Below are positions 42,401 to 51,465 of a DNA stretch of 64,000 nucleotides, piece after piece. The DNA is taken from assembly GCA_032622095.1 (NCBI GenBank), contig CP136069.1, forward strand, positions 63,780,819-63,844,818. The letters run 5' to 3'. The DNA is from Siphonodentalium dalli. Taxonomy: Eukaryota; Mollusca; Scaphopoda; Gadilida; Siphonodentaliidae. The notes under the pieces are model-generated. The model was not told the DNA's origin. It saw nothing but the letters and a program-made list of their open reading frames with translations, and ran no database searches. The translations under genes were made by a program, and so were the position numbers. Positions within the stretch are counted from its first letter, which is position 1. Each line of letters opens with the position of its first letter.

Positions 42401-44590
42401 GTGAACTCCCTTATTAAATATCTATTGTTTAAAGTGGCGCCTTCATTTTAAACTGATATATTTTTAAATTTATATTTTACTCGTTTTAACGACACGCCCA
42501 GTGGTTTCTAACTGAAGTCTTCATTGGAGGTGTTAACTCGTCCCACAAAGTGATTTATACTGGTTTGTTACAGATGAAACCAGCCTGAGTCCATTAACAC
42601 ATTTTTTGATCAGGTTTTAAAATATAATTTTATAGCTTAAATGATACTTGTAAATATCATGTTAACTAAAATATCAAGCATGTAGGTAGAAAATTGTTAA
42701 TGGCCTAGTATTTTCTTTTGTTTTCTCCTTTTCCATTATGTAAACTGTTTAGTGAGAAGAAATAACTCAGTTGAATTTAAAAATATCATTAAAATATTCA
42801 ACAAAAAAAAACATTTGTCAATCAAAATTATATTAGCTCAATCATGAAGATAAAGTATATTTAAAAACATGAAAAGTCAGAAGAATATATCTAAATAAAC
42901 AAAATTAATAAAAACATACTAAGCCTACTTACAGACTTAACTTTTTTCTAACCTTTTCTAACCAAAACCAGCCATGAATTTTTTTTTTATCAGATAATTT
43001 AGGCATATATTTTCACCCTCTTATTTTGAAGTATGGGTCAAATGATACCCAAGTCAAGTCAAATGATTCCCAAGTTAAACAATTCTCGAGTAAAATGATA
43101 CTCATACAAAATCAAATGATACTCATACCAAAATATGAAAATTGGTTCTAGCTAGGACATTTTCATTTCATAAAAGAAAAACATTTAATCATTTATTTTT
43201 TAACGGCATCATTTGAATCGGGAAGGTATCATTGTACTCAAGATAAACATATCATTTGACCCAAAATTAGGTATCATTTGACTTTTATCGATGGGTATCA
43301 TTTGGTTTGGGTATCAAATGACTCGCACCTGCGAAGGCTACATTAAGTCCTTGAAAACAGACATTATTTCATATGATATATTGTAATTTATCACATAATA
43401 TGGCCATAAAAGCAGTTTCATAATTATCGGTAATAGACACGTTTAATATCAGCACGTGCGATGACGTCACGGCGTTCTTCAGATAACTTGCGATCGCTGT
43501 AGTGTATGATTGTTGTTTTCGATGAATATTTCGCGTTGCTTCGGGTTTATTTGATCATGTGATAAAAGGTATCTCACACTCGTCCTATTTTATACGTAAT
43601 TTATCAACCTCGTCCTCTAAATTCTATTTGAGCCTCGGTAAACCTCGGCTCAAATCGAATTTAGTGAACTCGGTTGATAAATTCCGTATAAAATAGGAAC
43701 TCATGTGAGATCCTCTATATAGAAGTTAGGCAGTTATACCAGCTAGTAATCAGAGAATGGGAGCAAATAGAGGGACATGCAGAGAAAATATTACAACAAT
43801 GCTCAAAAGATGGCTGCCAAAATGGCTGAAACTCCAAGATATGCCATGATGAAAAAAACATATTGGGTAACCACCTGGGAGTTAAAATACGCATGGGGGT
43901 GATACAAGTCTGTTCTGCAATGGGTCTAACCAACCTGATGACCATACTATAACTTCACTTGATTTTCCCCGCCAGATCACATTATATACAACATATTACA
44001 TATTTAATATATACCATTTGAAAGAGGCAGCTCTGAAACATTGTATTATTAACTTATCCGGCTGAATAGACATGTTGTTGTCAAGGTAACAACATGTGTT
44101 CTGTGCTTAATTTCAATCTGGTCTCTACTGCCAGTTTATTATTCTCAATGGAAGGGAATAACTCTGTCTCTTAACTGTGAATTAAGATGCATTCTGGGGT
44201 AAATAACGGGGAAGTCTTGGTGTGAATCTGAGAATCTCTGTCAATTGGTGGATACTCCAGCACACAGCTGTTTCATATTCTGGTAGAATATACCGGTATA
44301 TATATATTTTGTTGTTCCTCTTTCAATTGGTATATAATATGGAATATGTTGTATATAATGTGATCTGGGCATTAAAAAATTAAGTGGGCCTTTAAAGATT
44401 AATGTCGCTTTATAGATATTTTATTCTTATTTATCCTTAGGCTTTAGAGCGAAGGAACCAAAGACGACTAGATCTTGCAGAAAAACTTATGAAAAAGATG
44501 CGAGATGCAGAGGAAAGAGCAAAGAGGACGGGAAAGTCTCGGAAGTCAAAGCTGTATAAGAAACACAGGGATTGGGATCCGCTGCAGTGA
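36088..44590 (+). CDS. Unrecognised 245-residue charged protein, 3 exons
   Basis: Exons 36,088-36,445 (phase 1 donor), 41,809-42,038 and 44,441-44,590 join into one open frame of 245 residues. Residues 1-90 are polar and low in hydrophobics (Ser, Asp, Asn, Pro), so probably disordered. From about 120 the sequence is basic and helical: RALADAEREKGLRLPRQRL, YTPEERIIMADVMRRERL, ALERRNQRRLDLAEKLMKKM, ending KLYKKHRDWDPLQ. The heptad-like spacing suggests a coiled coil. No signal peptide, membrane segment or catalytic motif is visible. I do not recognise the family. The alternating RE/KK helices recall small ciliary or microtubule-associated proteins, a guess only. Introns are 5,363 and 2,402 bases; the first holds a Harbinger element, the second a foldback and a motif-rich repeat. 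Confidence 0.8.
37800..38460 (+). repeat. Dispersed repeat with AACTCTGGTAAAAAT and CATACCAAATTTGG
   Basis: 37,920-38,110 shares GTTATCATCCAGAAAC, AACTCTGGTAAAAAT, GAACCC and CATACCAAATTTSGW with 56,040-56,210. 38,125-38,330 shares a different block with 22,045-22,230. It lies immediately before the Harbinger element. Confidence 0.65.
38495..39744 (+). mobile_element. Harbinger-type DNA transposon, 1,250 bp, TTA duplication
   Basis: TIRs of about 57 bases: left GGGTACGTTCATACGTTGGC followed by AATATTGCACTGCAAACTGC and AAAAATGCCAGCTGCAAA; the right end is the complement with a few mismatches. TTA flanks both ends (38,492-38,494 and 39,745-39,747), the 3 bp duplication typical of PIF/Harbinger. 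The interior holds a + strand ORF (see 38,604) whose best-preserved piece reads like the N-terminal region of Harbinger nucleases. The DDE catalytic part is absent, so the copy is defective. Confidence 0.85.
38604..38933 (+). pseudogene. Truncated Harbinger transposase-like ORF
   Basis: 109 codons, from MINERQPFGVIDELFAIYQN to a stop. LLIYEYNKRHLDRRWCVRTW followed by LNEDNRR resembles the RR-WWVRPWL segment preceding the nuclease domain of HARBI1-like transposases. No DDE residues follow; the ORF ends early. The position inside Harbinger TIRs supports the reading. An ORF on the - strand (39,164-39,430) may be another relic or noise. Confidence 0.6.
40330..41800. other. Intron sequence, one dispersed repeat
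   Basis: 41,025-41,120 (CACCCCTGG.CAAGTGGTCC then TGCTAAT and GCTATGATG..GG) is shared with 47,745-47,815 and, reversed, with 48,650-48,720. Nothing else is recognised. Confidence 0.45.
41809..42038 (+). CDS. Exon 2 of the 245-residue protein
   Basis: Acceptor CACTTCTAG; 76 codons plus the two bases completing the split Ala codon; donor GTTCGT, which is weaker than usual. Contains MSRALADAEREKGLRLPRQR, HSDYTPEERIIMADVMRRER and LTNRAKVSEERGKK. Dense in Arg/Glu and helix-forming. Reading continues 29 codons beyond the donor to a stop at 42,125, but the in-phase junction to exon 3 supports splicing. Confidence 0.8.
43020..43330. repeat. Element built of TCAAATGATACCCA motifs in both orientations
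   Basis: In the left part GTCAAATGATACCCA, GTCAAATGATTCCCA, AAAATGATACTCAT and TCAAATGATACTCAT run forward. In the right part GGTATCATT, ATCATTTGACC, GGTATCATTTGACT and GGGTATCATTTGG run reverse, with a last GGGTATCAAATGACTC. The structure is thus symmetrical, about 310 bases, with eight or more motif copies. It lies in intron 2 of the 36,088 gene. Confidence 0.75.
43567..43714. repeat. 148 bp hairpin MITE
   Basis: Left arm AGGTATCTCACACTCGTCCT then ATTTTATACGTAATTTATCAA and CTAAATTCTATTTGAGCC; the right arm is its complement with several mismatches, centred on CTCGGTAAACCTCGG. It looks like a small palindromic element. No target duplication was resolved. Confidence 0.75.
43973..44367. repeat. 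395 bp foldback element
   Basis: CAGATCACATTATATACAAC at the left and GTTGTATATAATGTGATCTG at the right are perfect complements, and the pairing continues through ATATACCA..TTGAAAGAGG/CCTCTTTCAA..TGGTATAT. The arms are about 55 bases and the loop about 290. It ends 73 bases before exon 3 of the 36,088 gene. Confidence 0.75.
44441..44590 (+). CDS. Exon 3 of the 245-residue protein
   Basis: Acceptor TTATCCTTAG; 49 codons and TGA. ALERRNQRRLDLAEKLMKKM, then RDAEERAKRTGKSRKSKLYK and KHRDWDPLQ. Strongly basic; the tryptophan-containing tail may be a conserved end motif. Base composition differs from the AT-rich flanks, and the codons are all open only in this frame. Confidence 0.82.
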   Translation, partial: ALERRNQRRLDLAEKLMKKMRDAEERAKRTGKSRKSKLYKKHRDWDPLQ

Positions 44591-44945
44591 ACGAGAAAAC
44601 AATGGAGTGTATTGGTTCCAATCGACCATGTTCCAGTTCCGGATCTTAAATTTCATATGTACATATACAACCAAATGAACACGTCGTGTTCTGGCTTCGT
44701 GTGCCATGACGACAATGCGATTCGCTTATGGATGAGTGACATTGAAGTGTTCTTTTTTTCGAATCGACGACGACTCTAGATGTATATACACTAATGACTC
44801 ATCTTGACAATGATCATTTTGTACATAAATTATTTTCACGCAATTGCGAGTTGTGTTTGAAAGGACTGCAGTCTATTGTCCATACAAATGTGTGGGTTTT
44901 TTTTTTTTCTCCAAGCCAAAGACCATCCTGTTGCAAATAGCACTA

Positions 44946-45740
44946 CAGTAATAACTAATCGACTCCTTAAAGGGGTACTGTATGCCAAATGTTGTTGTTG
45001 GTTTCTATAGTCTCCGAGTCTGAGAATAAGGTAACACTTTTTTCATTATTTGAAAGTCTGTTGAGTACGAAGTAGTGTTACGGATGACAAATTTACCGGA
45101 ATGCAAAAATACAAATTGTCGTTGTCGAGTAATTTTTGTACAGTTTTCAACCAAATGAATCAAATAAAAGTTATATTATAGGCATACTAGTCAAATATAA
45201 TCATTTAAGTTATTGTATCGTCGCTAGTCAGTGAGTGGCTTGAGTGTTCTCCCCGTATCATCATAATATTTTAAGCGATCGTGTGTGCGATCGTTTAACA
45301 AGCCAGTATCCCTCATTTACTTTATTTGATTACGCAAATTCGTAATTTAATTGACGCCATTTTATGGCTCCAGTCATAATTTCATTTTATATCAAATTAT
45401 TAACTTTTAAATTATTAAATTTTAAGATAGCCTATTAACTTGAGCGTTTACAGAATACATCTTCGACTCAAATTACTTATGTTTCTATATATTATCGATA
45501 TTAGATCGTTGTTGTCACCGGAAATTTAATGAAAATGGCGTACAGTACCCCTTTAACCACAGCAGAATTATATGTAAATTTTTCATGATTTAGTTGGAAA
45601 TAGGGCTTGTTGCCATTCATCGGGAAGCTCTCACTGAGAGCTTTTCGATGAATGGCAACAAGCCATATTTCCGACTTAATCATGAAAAATAACCCATAAT
45701 TCTGCTGTGGTTAAGGAGTCGATTATTTAGGGCATTACTG
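44946..45740. mobile_element. Palindromic Tc1/mariner-like MITE, copy 2, split by a TTAA insertion
   Basis: The left piece CAGTAATAACTAATCGACTC ends at CCTTAA (44,970). The element resumes with CCACAGCAGAATTATATG at 45,557 and runs to GGGCATTACTG with TA flanks. The 582-base insertion between is described separately. Confidence 0.9.
44971..45552. mobile_element. 582 bp TTAA-duplicating MITE nested in copy 2
   Basis: The left end AGGGGTACTGTATGCCA and the right end TGGCGTACAGTACCCCT are a TIR with one mismatch. TTAA occurs on both sides (44,967-44,970 and 45,553-45,556). Removing the element and one TTAA restores the host word CTCCTTAACCACAG exactly, so the insertion site is proven by the host MITE. 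TTAA duplication is the piggyBac hallmark, but the AGGGG terminus is unlike the CCCTTT families here. The interior is AT-rich with GCGATCGTGTGTGCGATCG as a small palindrome. Confidence 0.9.
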
Positions 45741-45750
45741 TACATCAGCA

Positions 45751-45858
45751 AAGCCTGGATATAGTGTGTCTGACATTTGCAGAATTAATTTATTGATGCT
45801 ATCCCTCTGAGGACCTCATTCTGCAAATGTCAAACACATTATATCCAGGCTTGGAACC
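45751..45858. repeat. Minimal hAT-like MITE (AAGCCTTGAAATAG family)
   Basis: AAGCCTGGATATAGTGTGTC at the left and its complement ..ACACATTATATCCAGGCTT at the right, with CATTTGCAGAAT and GAGGACCTCATTCTGCAAAT inside. About 108 bases; the shortest two-ended copy. Confidence 0.8.
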
Positions 45859-46066
45859 CCATTGGCATGTGAAGGAGATGAACATTACCTCATGAGTTTC
45901 TTGTGCCACAATGTTACGAGTGCGGCATAACGAGTGTGATAACGTTCACCTCCTTCACACGCCTGTGTGGTTTTGTGTTTGTTACTCACCAGCAGTCAGT
46001 ATTCTTCGATGTCAACTGATTGTTTCAGTTTGGTTTCTATGCTTATTAAGGGGTTTCCACGCCTGA

Positions 46067-46727
46067 GCTATGTCAGGAGGTGGAAAGTTTAGACAGACCT
46101 ACACAGAAAACTACTTAATTGTTAAGCTAGTGCACAACATGAAGGAATCTATGTTATCTGATGACCACACCAAGCATATTATATAACAATAGAAATGTAA
46201 AAAAGATGACTTTAATCCTTTCAGTGCCAGGGGCCGATCTCATCGCCCCTAATTTACGGTCTGTAAAATCGGCCTTAAAAAAATATTTTGTTTTTTTTTG
46301 TTTTTAAAAATATTATTAAAATTGTAAAAAATAATAACAAATGATGAAAAATTGTTAGGCCAATGCATTCTCTTATATATGCGAGGCGACCTATGGTCAA
46401 CTCGCATATATAAGAGAATGCATTGGCACAAGGTATATGGGTTGATACAAAAATCGGACCTGGCACTCAAAGGGTTAATTATAGTTTTAGAAGGGAAATT
46501 TTGAGAAGTGTTCTCAGCAAATATACCAATTGAGTGGAAATAAATAACTGCTATAAAAAGCACATGACCTGAACCAGTAAAGGGTCGAATGGCAATTTAA
46601 TTGTGTTTAATAAGCTTGATGTGGTCTTCAGGTAGTTTTGATTCCTTCTTTTTGTGTACTAGCTTAACAATTAAGTAGTTTTCTGTGTAGGTCCATCTTA
46701 ACTTTTCATCTCCTAACATAGCGAGAT
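46067..46727. mobile_element. Foldback element interrupted by a TTAA element
   Basis: The left arm 46,067-46,168 (ACAGACCTACACAGAAAACT, ACTTAATTGTTAAGCTAGT, GAAGGAATC, GACCACA) pairs with 46,616-46,727 (TGTGGTC, GATTCCTTC, ACTAGCTTAACAATTAAGT, AGTTTTCTGTGTAGGT). The loop is occupied by the piggyBac-like element 46,216-46,474, which inserted later. Confidence 0.75.
46216..46474. mobile_element. piggyBac-like MITE with the ATTCTCTTATATATGCGAG core
   Basis: Starts TCCTTTCAGTGCCAGGGGCC after TTAA (46,212-46,215) and ends CCTGGCACTCAAAGG-G before TTAA (46,475-46,478). CCTTTCAGTGCCA/TGGCACTCAAAGG matches the typical terminal words of piggyBac-superfamily TIRs. Asymmetrically inside sits the complete core palindrome GCCAATGCATTCTCTTATAT ... 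AATGCATTGGC with CTATGGTCAAC at its centre. It differs from the other core carriers in its termini. Confidence 0.85.
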
Positions 46728-47195
46728 CTAATTATTATTGCAGTACTATCAACCAAAAGATAGCAATAGGGGTGTAATTAACGACATTGCAACCTCTTAT
46801 GGTACGGTGTCATATGTCCACCACAGAGGTGGTGTCTGTATTGAAACACGAAATCATAACTGTTTTGTACATGTAAAATAAAATGGTGCCTACGTGAAGG
46901 GGAGATGCACTTGTTTATGAAAATCATTTATAGGCCCGAATAATCTGGGGATTACCCCAATTTCACATGACCAGTCATCATACTGTTTCATACATATTTG
47001 TGAAAAAGGTTAGTTATTGTTCTGGACCCCATTGACTTGACAGTTTTGGGACATATGTGAATCTTTAGCTACATGTTAATGAATTGTCTCGACGCCAAGA
47101 GGGAATCGCATAATTATTTTGAGTATTTGGTATGTATGATAATCGTAAAGAATTCGAGAAGGGTCAAGTTCAACGCCGATGGAGCTGTTGATAAA

Positions 47196-47449
47196 CAAGC
47201 CTTGAAATAGGGTGTCTGTCATTTGCAGAATGAGGTTCCCAGAGGGTGAATTTAGTGATGCTACCCCACATATCGGGCTAGCATCACCAAATTCACCCTC
47301 TGGGAACCTCATTCTGCTGAGGTGTAAGCAGAATGAGGTCCCCAGAGGGTGAATTTGGTGATGATAGCCCGCTATGCGGGGTAGCTTCACTAAATTCACC
47401 CTCTGGGGACCTCATTCTGCAAATGACAGACACACTATTTCAAGGCTTG
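47196..47449. mobile_element. hAT-like MITE, best copy, 8 bp duplication
   Basis: Starts CAAGCCTTGAAATAGGGTGT and ends CACTATTTCAAGGCTTG. The direct repeat TTGATAAA flanks it (47,188-47,195 and 47,450-47,457). Eight-base duplications are typical of hAT. Inside are two hairpins in a row built of AGAATGAGG..CCCAGAGGGTGAA and its complement, joined by CTGAGGTGTAAGC. The family has about 12 full or partial members in the window. Confidence 0.85.
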
Positions 47450-47744
47450 TTGATAAACTAGGGTTGTATAAAAGTAAGTACCAAACAACAATTCCTCTGC
47501 AATCATTTAATACTCAAAATCAATTAAGAAGCTACATTAAGTCACAAATATAGCTCATGGAATATAACGGTCAATTCACATCCTTTCATCAATTTTATTG
47601 ACTCGAATATAAACGGGACTTAGTATGAGAATTATGTACTTCTAGCAACAGAATACTTAATAACCCTGATGTGGCTCTCTATTTATCACACTCCCACAGC
47701 TGTTGTTCCAGTGTCACTACCATTTTTCATATATTATTAATTTG

Positions 47745-47815
47745 TTATCCCCACCCCTGGTAAAATGGTCCTGCTAATTTGCTATGATGTTGGTGGGATA
47801 AACCAGTGTCAATGT
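47745..47815 (+). repeat. Dispersed repeat shared with 41,025 and 48,650
   Basis: CACCCCTGGTAAAATGGTCC, TGCTAATTTGCTATGATGTT and GGTGGG. Directly precedes the CCCTTCC element at 47,831. Confidence 0.6.
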
Positions 47816-47830
47816 TATGTCATTAATTAA

Positions 47831-48106
47831 CCCTTCCATGGCTAGAGCTTCCAGAAATTTTGCGAAAACCCTATACCAATGCATTCTGTTATATATGTGA
47901 GTTTCTCATAGGGAGCCTGGCATATATAAGAGAATAGATTGGCCTACAATATTTACCTTGACAGCTAGTGCTTTCCCTATGGGAGACACGCACATAAATA
48001 AGAGAATGCACTGGCACAGGGTCTTTAGGTGCTGCGTGTTAGGTGGTGTGTGTTGTCAGTTTGGATTTAACATTTGATCACCCTACCGGAGTGTTTCATA
48101 TCACTT
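47831..48106. mobile_element. CCCTTCCATG element with core palindromes, right end replaced
   Basis: TTAA (47,827-47,830) then CCCTTCCATGGCTAGAGCTT. Two decayed core palindromes follow (47,876-47,945 and about 47,960-48,015). After GGTCTTTAGGTGCTGCG the sequence switches to the reverse of the GTGATGTGAAACACTCC family (48,020-48,106), which ends in CACTTTAA. So two TTAA-type elements abut here. Confidence 0.7.
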
Positions 48107-48329
48107 TAAGTAAAAGTATCATTAGATTTGATCAAGTTGTAATTTTCATAGACTGGCTTGTCTGAACAAATTGAGGAAACTCAAATACCTGTATGAAACA
48201 TATATATGCATGTAGTAAAATATTTTAATAATGGAGATGTGTTGGTTATAGCAAACCAACCATAATCATAATGGCTCATTTTGTTTTGCAAACACAAGAC
48301 CAGCCATTAATAAAATATTTTAAAATATA

Positions 48330-48540
48330 CAGTAATACCCTAAATAACCGACTCCTTAACCACAGCAGAATTATGGGTAACTTTTCAGGATTTAGTCGGA
48401 AATATGGCTTGTTGCCATTCATCGGAAAGCTCTGTTAGAGCTTTCCGATGAATAGCAACAAGCCATATTTCTGACTAAATCCTGAAAAATTTCCCATAAT
48501 TCTGCTGTGGTTAAGGAGTTAATTATTTAGGGTATTACTC
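48330..48540. mobile_element. Palindromic Tc1/mariner-like MITE, copy 3
   Basis: CAGTAATACCCTAAATAACC to GGTATTACTC, with TA on both sides. A near-perfect palindrome meeting at GAAAGCTCTGTTAGAGCTTT. Confidence 0.88.
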
Positions 48541-48649
48541 TATATATTCTCGATTGTTTCATACATACAATGGCTTTTTCTCAAATAGCCACGAAAATGA
48601 CAAGCCTAGGAAAAAATAAAGCTATTTTTTCCAAAAAGCATGATAATTT

Positions 48650-48720
48650 TCACCCAACCAACATCATAGCAATTCAACAGGACCCACCAAAATTAGCAGG
48701 ATCACTAAACCAGGTATGAT
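48650..48720 (-). repeat. Dispersed repeat shared with 41,025 and 47,745, reversed
   Basis: CCAACATCATAGCAATTC, AGGACC and TTAGCAGGA.CA..AACCAGG are the complement of the words at 47,745-47,815. Confidence 0.55.
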
Positions 48721-48893
48721 CCCCTCCAGTGTCATGTAAATGTGACACAGCTAGGGGTGCCGTAAGAAAGGACAAGGGGCCAAACTTCTATAAAAGGGCA
48801 CATTTTTTTTATCAACAATGATGAAAAGACAAAAATTTTGCCATTCAAAAACAGCCTTTTTAACCATGTTTGGATAACAAGTGACACATTAAT

Positions 48894-49065
48894 GTCTCAA
48901 AATATGGTGCCGGACATTTGCAGAATGAGGTCCCCAGAGGGTGAACTTAGTGACGCTACCCCGCACAGCGGGCTAGCATCAATGAATTCACCCTCTTGGG
49001 AACTCATTCTGTTTAGGCCTCATCTTCTCTGGAAAGTATCATTATCAAATTAACAAGGCCTAACG
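48894..49065. repeat. hAT-like MITE, partial (AAGCCTTGAAATAG family)
   Basis: CTCAAAATATGGTGCCGGAC, GAGGTCCCCAGAGGGTGAAC and the complementary TTCACCCTCTTGGGAACTCA, followed by GTTTAGGCCTCATCTTCTCT and GGAAAGTATC. The last segment equals the start of the internal part of longer members. Confidence 0.75.
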
Positions 49066-49307
49066 ATATTTACTTTGACATTGTAATGCACTGGCACAGG
49101 AGCTTTAATGCTGCACCAGTGAAGCTCCTGTCATGAAAGGGCTAAGCGAGAAAATGGACAACTGTATAAATACATGCTTACAAAAATGGCGAGGAAAAAT
49201 TGCACTTTCTGTAAATTTGTAGAAATATTTAATGACATAAATAACAAAACAGAAAATACATTGACATTCATTCAAATTCTGACTCATACTTTTGTTACAC
49301 AATCATA

Positions 49308-49518
49308 CAGTAATGCCCTAATTAATCGACTCCATAACCACAGCAGAATTATGGGTAAATTTTCAGGATTTAGTCGGAAATATGGCTTGTTGCCATTCAT
49401 CGGAAAGCTCTACCCGAGAGCTTTCCTATGAATGGCAACAAGCCATATTTCCGACTAAATCCTGAAAAATTACCCATAATTCTGTTGTGGTTATGAGTCA
49501 ATTAATTAGGGCATTAAT
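49308..49518. mobile_element. Palindromic Tc1/mariner-like MITE, copy 4
   Basis: CAGTAATGCCCTAATTAATC to AGGGCATTAATCA, with TA at the left. The centre is GAAAGCTCTACCCGAGAGCT. An 85-codon ORF over it is a by-product. Confidence 0.88.
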
Positions 49519-49519
49519 C

Positions 49520-50030
49520 ATACATGGTCCCCTTATAAAGCCTTACAGCTAATGTGAATGTGTCACTTGAATTGAATTGAACGATGTGTGGTAACGCCTA
49601 ACAAGCAGATTAAATATTATTACGAGGTACCTTTTTGGTTTTTCGTATTTCAAGAGGCTAGGCCACCATTGTGCTGATGTAGCAACATTTATCACTTCAA
49701 TAGTCACACATCATTTTTAAACTAGGAACTGAAATAGGCTGAGCATAATATACATTCACTCCTCGTTCATTCAAAACTATTTACAAAACATGAACAATAT
49801 ATACATCAGAATGCAGCATAATGTATACGGAGGGTAAACAATGTGGATGCCGTGCGAAATGATTAAAGCACATACAGTAAAAACTTCCACTCATAGGATG
49901 GATAAAAAGCAGGTACCAGTCTAGATGTTTCAAATTGGGAGAAATCACTTCTTTCTATACCGGTACACAGGGACCAGCCTAAGGGAGAAGAAACAATGGC
50001 TGAAATTCAATTTACACCTCAATATTTCAC
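49520..50030. other. Unassigned sequence
   Basis: No gene or repeat is recognised. CATAATATACATTCACTCCTC and similar AT-rich text without open frames. Confidence 0.3.
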
Positions 50031-50034
50031 TTTT

Positions 50035-50214
50035 TAGTAATGCTCTAAATAATCGACTCCTTAACAACAGCAGAATTATGGGTAATTTTTCAGGATTTAG
50101 TCGGAAATATGGCTTCTTGCAATTCATGGCAACAAGCCATATTTCCGACTAAATCCTGAAAAGTTACCCATAATTCTGCCGTGGTTAAGGAGACAATTAT
50201 TTAGAGCATTACTG
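50035..50214. mobile_element. Palindromic Tc1/mariner-like MITE, copy 5
   Basis: AGTAATGCTCTAAATAATCG to AGAGCATTACTG followed by TA. The central GAAAGCTCTC part is shortened, so arms meet at TTGCAATTCATGGCAACAAG. Confidence 0.85.
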
Positions 50215-50286
50215 TAAGTATCATGCCACACAAGAGCCCATTTATAAAACCATTATACTGAGGAAAAACACCATTATAATCAGTAT

Positions 50287-50497
50287 TTACCCTTCCATGA
50301 CTGGAGCTTCCTGAAATTTTGCGAAAACCCTGTGCCAATGCATTCTCTTATATATGTGAGTCGCCCATTGACCTTGTAAGCCAGTGCATTCTCTTATATA
50401 TGCCAGGCTCCCTATGGTAGACTCGCATACACAAGAGAATGCACTGACACAGCATCTTCAATGCTGCACAAGCGCAGCTTCCGTCATGAAAGGGCTA
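50287..50497. mobile_element. CCCTTCCATGACTGG element with core palindromes
   Basis: Left ACCCTTCCATGACTGGAGCT, right AGCTTCCGTCATGAAAGGGC. Between are one truncated and one full ATTCTCTTATATATGC core hairpin, joined by GACCTTGTAAGCCAGTGC. The left flank is TTTA and the right CTAA, so the TTAA duplication has mutated. Confidence 0.8.
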
Positions 50498-50499
50498 AT

Positions 50500-51285
50500 A
50501 TACTTTAAATATGCTACAAAAATGGGGAGAATTGACACATTTTAGGGAGAAGATGTCTCCCAAGTCGACCTCTAGGCTGGTGCCTGATACAAAGTGAAAA
50601 TTATCAAACTCTGTTCTCAATAAATTTGTATATGAATAAGGCCATGCACAAAAAACTTTGAAAAGTGCGCAATTTTTTATTTTACTTTATTGATTTCCCC
50701 ATGGCCTGATTCAGTTTTCTAAGAGGGTATACCATTCCCGACTAACTTAAAGTACATGTAACAGAGATCCGTCTGGTTTCAAGGACATTTCATGAAAGGG
50801 AGGAGACATGGTAATATAAACAGAATATGCTCCCAGAACCCATTCCCCCCTATCTTCTGTACATCATGTAAATTTGCTTTACATAAAATTGTATAATACA
50901 AATTTTTTCTTCATATACATAAGGGTAGAAATAAATACTGTTTAAACTAAAGTGATTAAAATTCAAGGTCTTTCAAATGAGTAGGAATGAAATATGATTG
51001 CGTGTTCTACTTTATATGAAATGTGATGATTTCAATTTGTATACAATCTAATGAAGCCGAACACAGAGTGAAAATAAAATGAAAAAGTGAAAAATTGAAA
51101 AGGTGAAAGCACCAGACAGAATTTGGAAGCAAAGTTTATTTACATGCGTTGGTAAAATTGAGGATGCAACAAAACTTGTAAAAATAATATTACTTGCCCT
51201 ATTATAATGGAGATTTGATTGGATGAATTACTCACGCAATAAATTATACATTGTCTGAGTTCATGGGGTGTTCTGAGTTAACTCA
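50500..51285. other. Unassigned AT-rich sequence
   Basis: No repeat or coding feature is recognised. It might belong to the long 3' untranslated region of the - strand gene, but no evidence decides this. Confidence 0.3.
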
Positions 51286-51289
51286 GCTA

Positions 51290-51451
51290 CAGCAATGCCC
51301 TAAATAATCGACTCCTTAACCACAGCAGAATTATGGGAAACTTTTAGGATTTAGTCAGAAATATGGCTTGTTGGCATATTTCAAACTAAATCCTGAAAAG
51401 TTACCCATAATTCTGCTGTGGTTAAGGAGACGATTATTTAGGGCATTACTG
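51290..51451. mobile_element. Palindromic Tc1/mariner-like MITE, copy 6 (short)
   Basis: CAGCAATGCCCTAAATAATC to GGGCATTACTG with TA on both sides; the central 50 bases are missing, leaving GGCTTGTTGGCATATTTC. Confidence 0.87.
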
Positions 51452-51465
51452 TAGCTCAGCTATTG

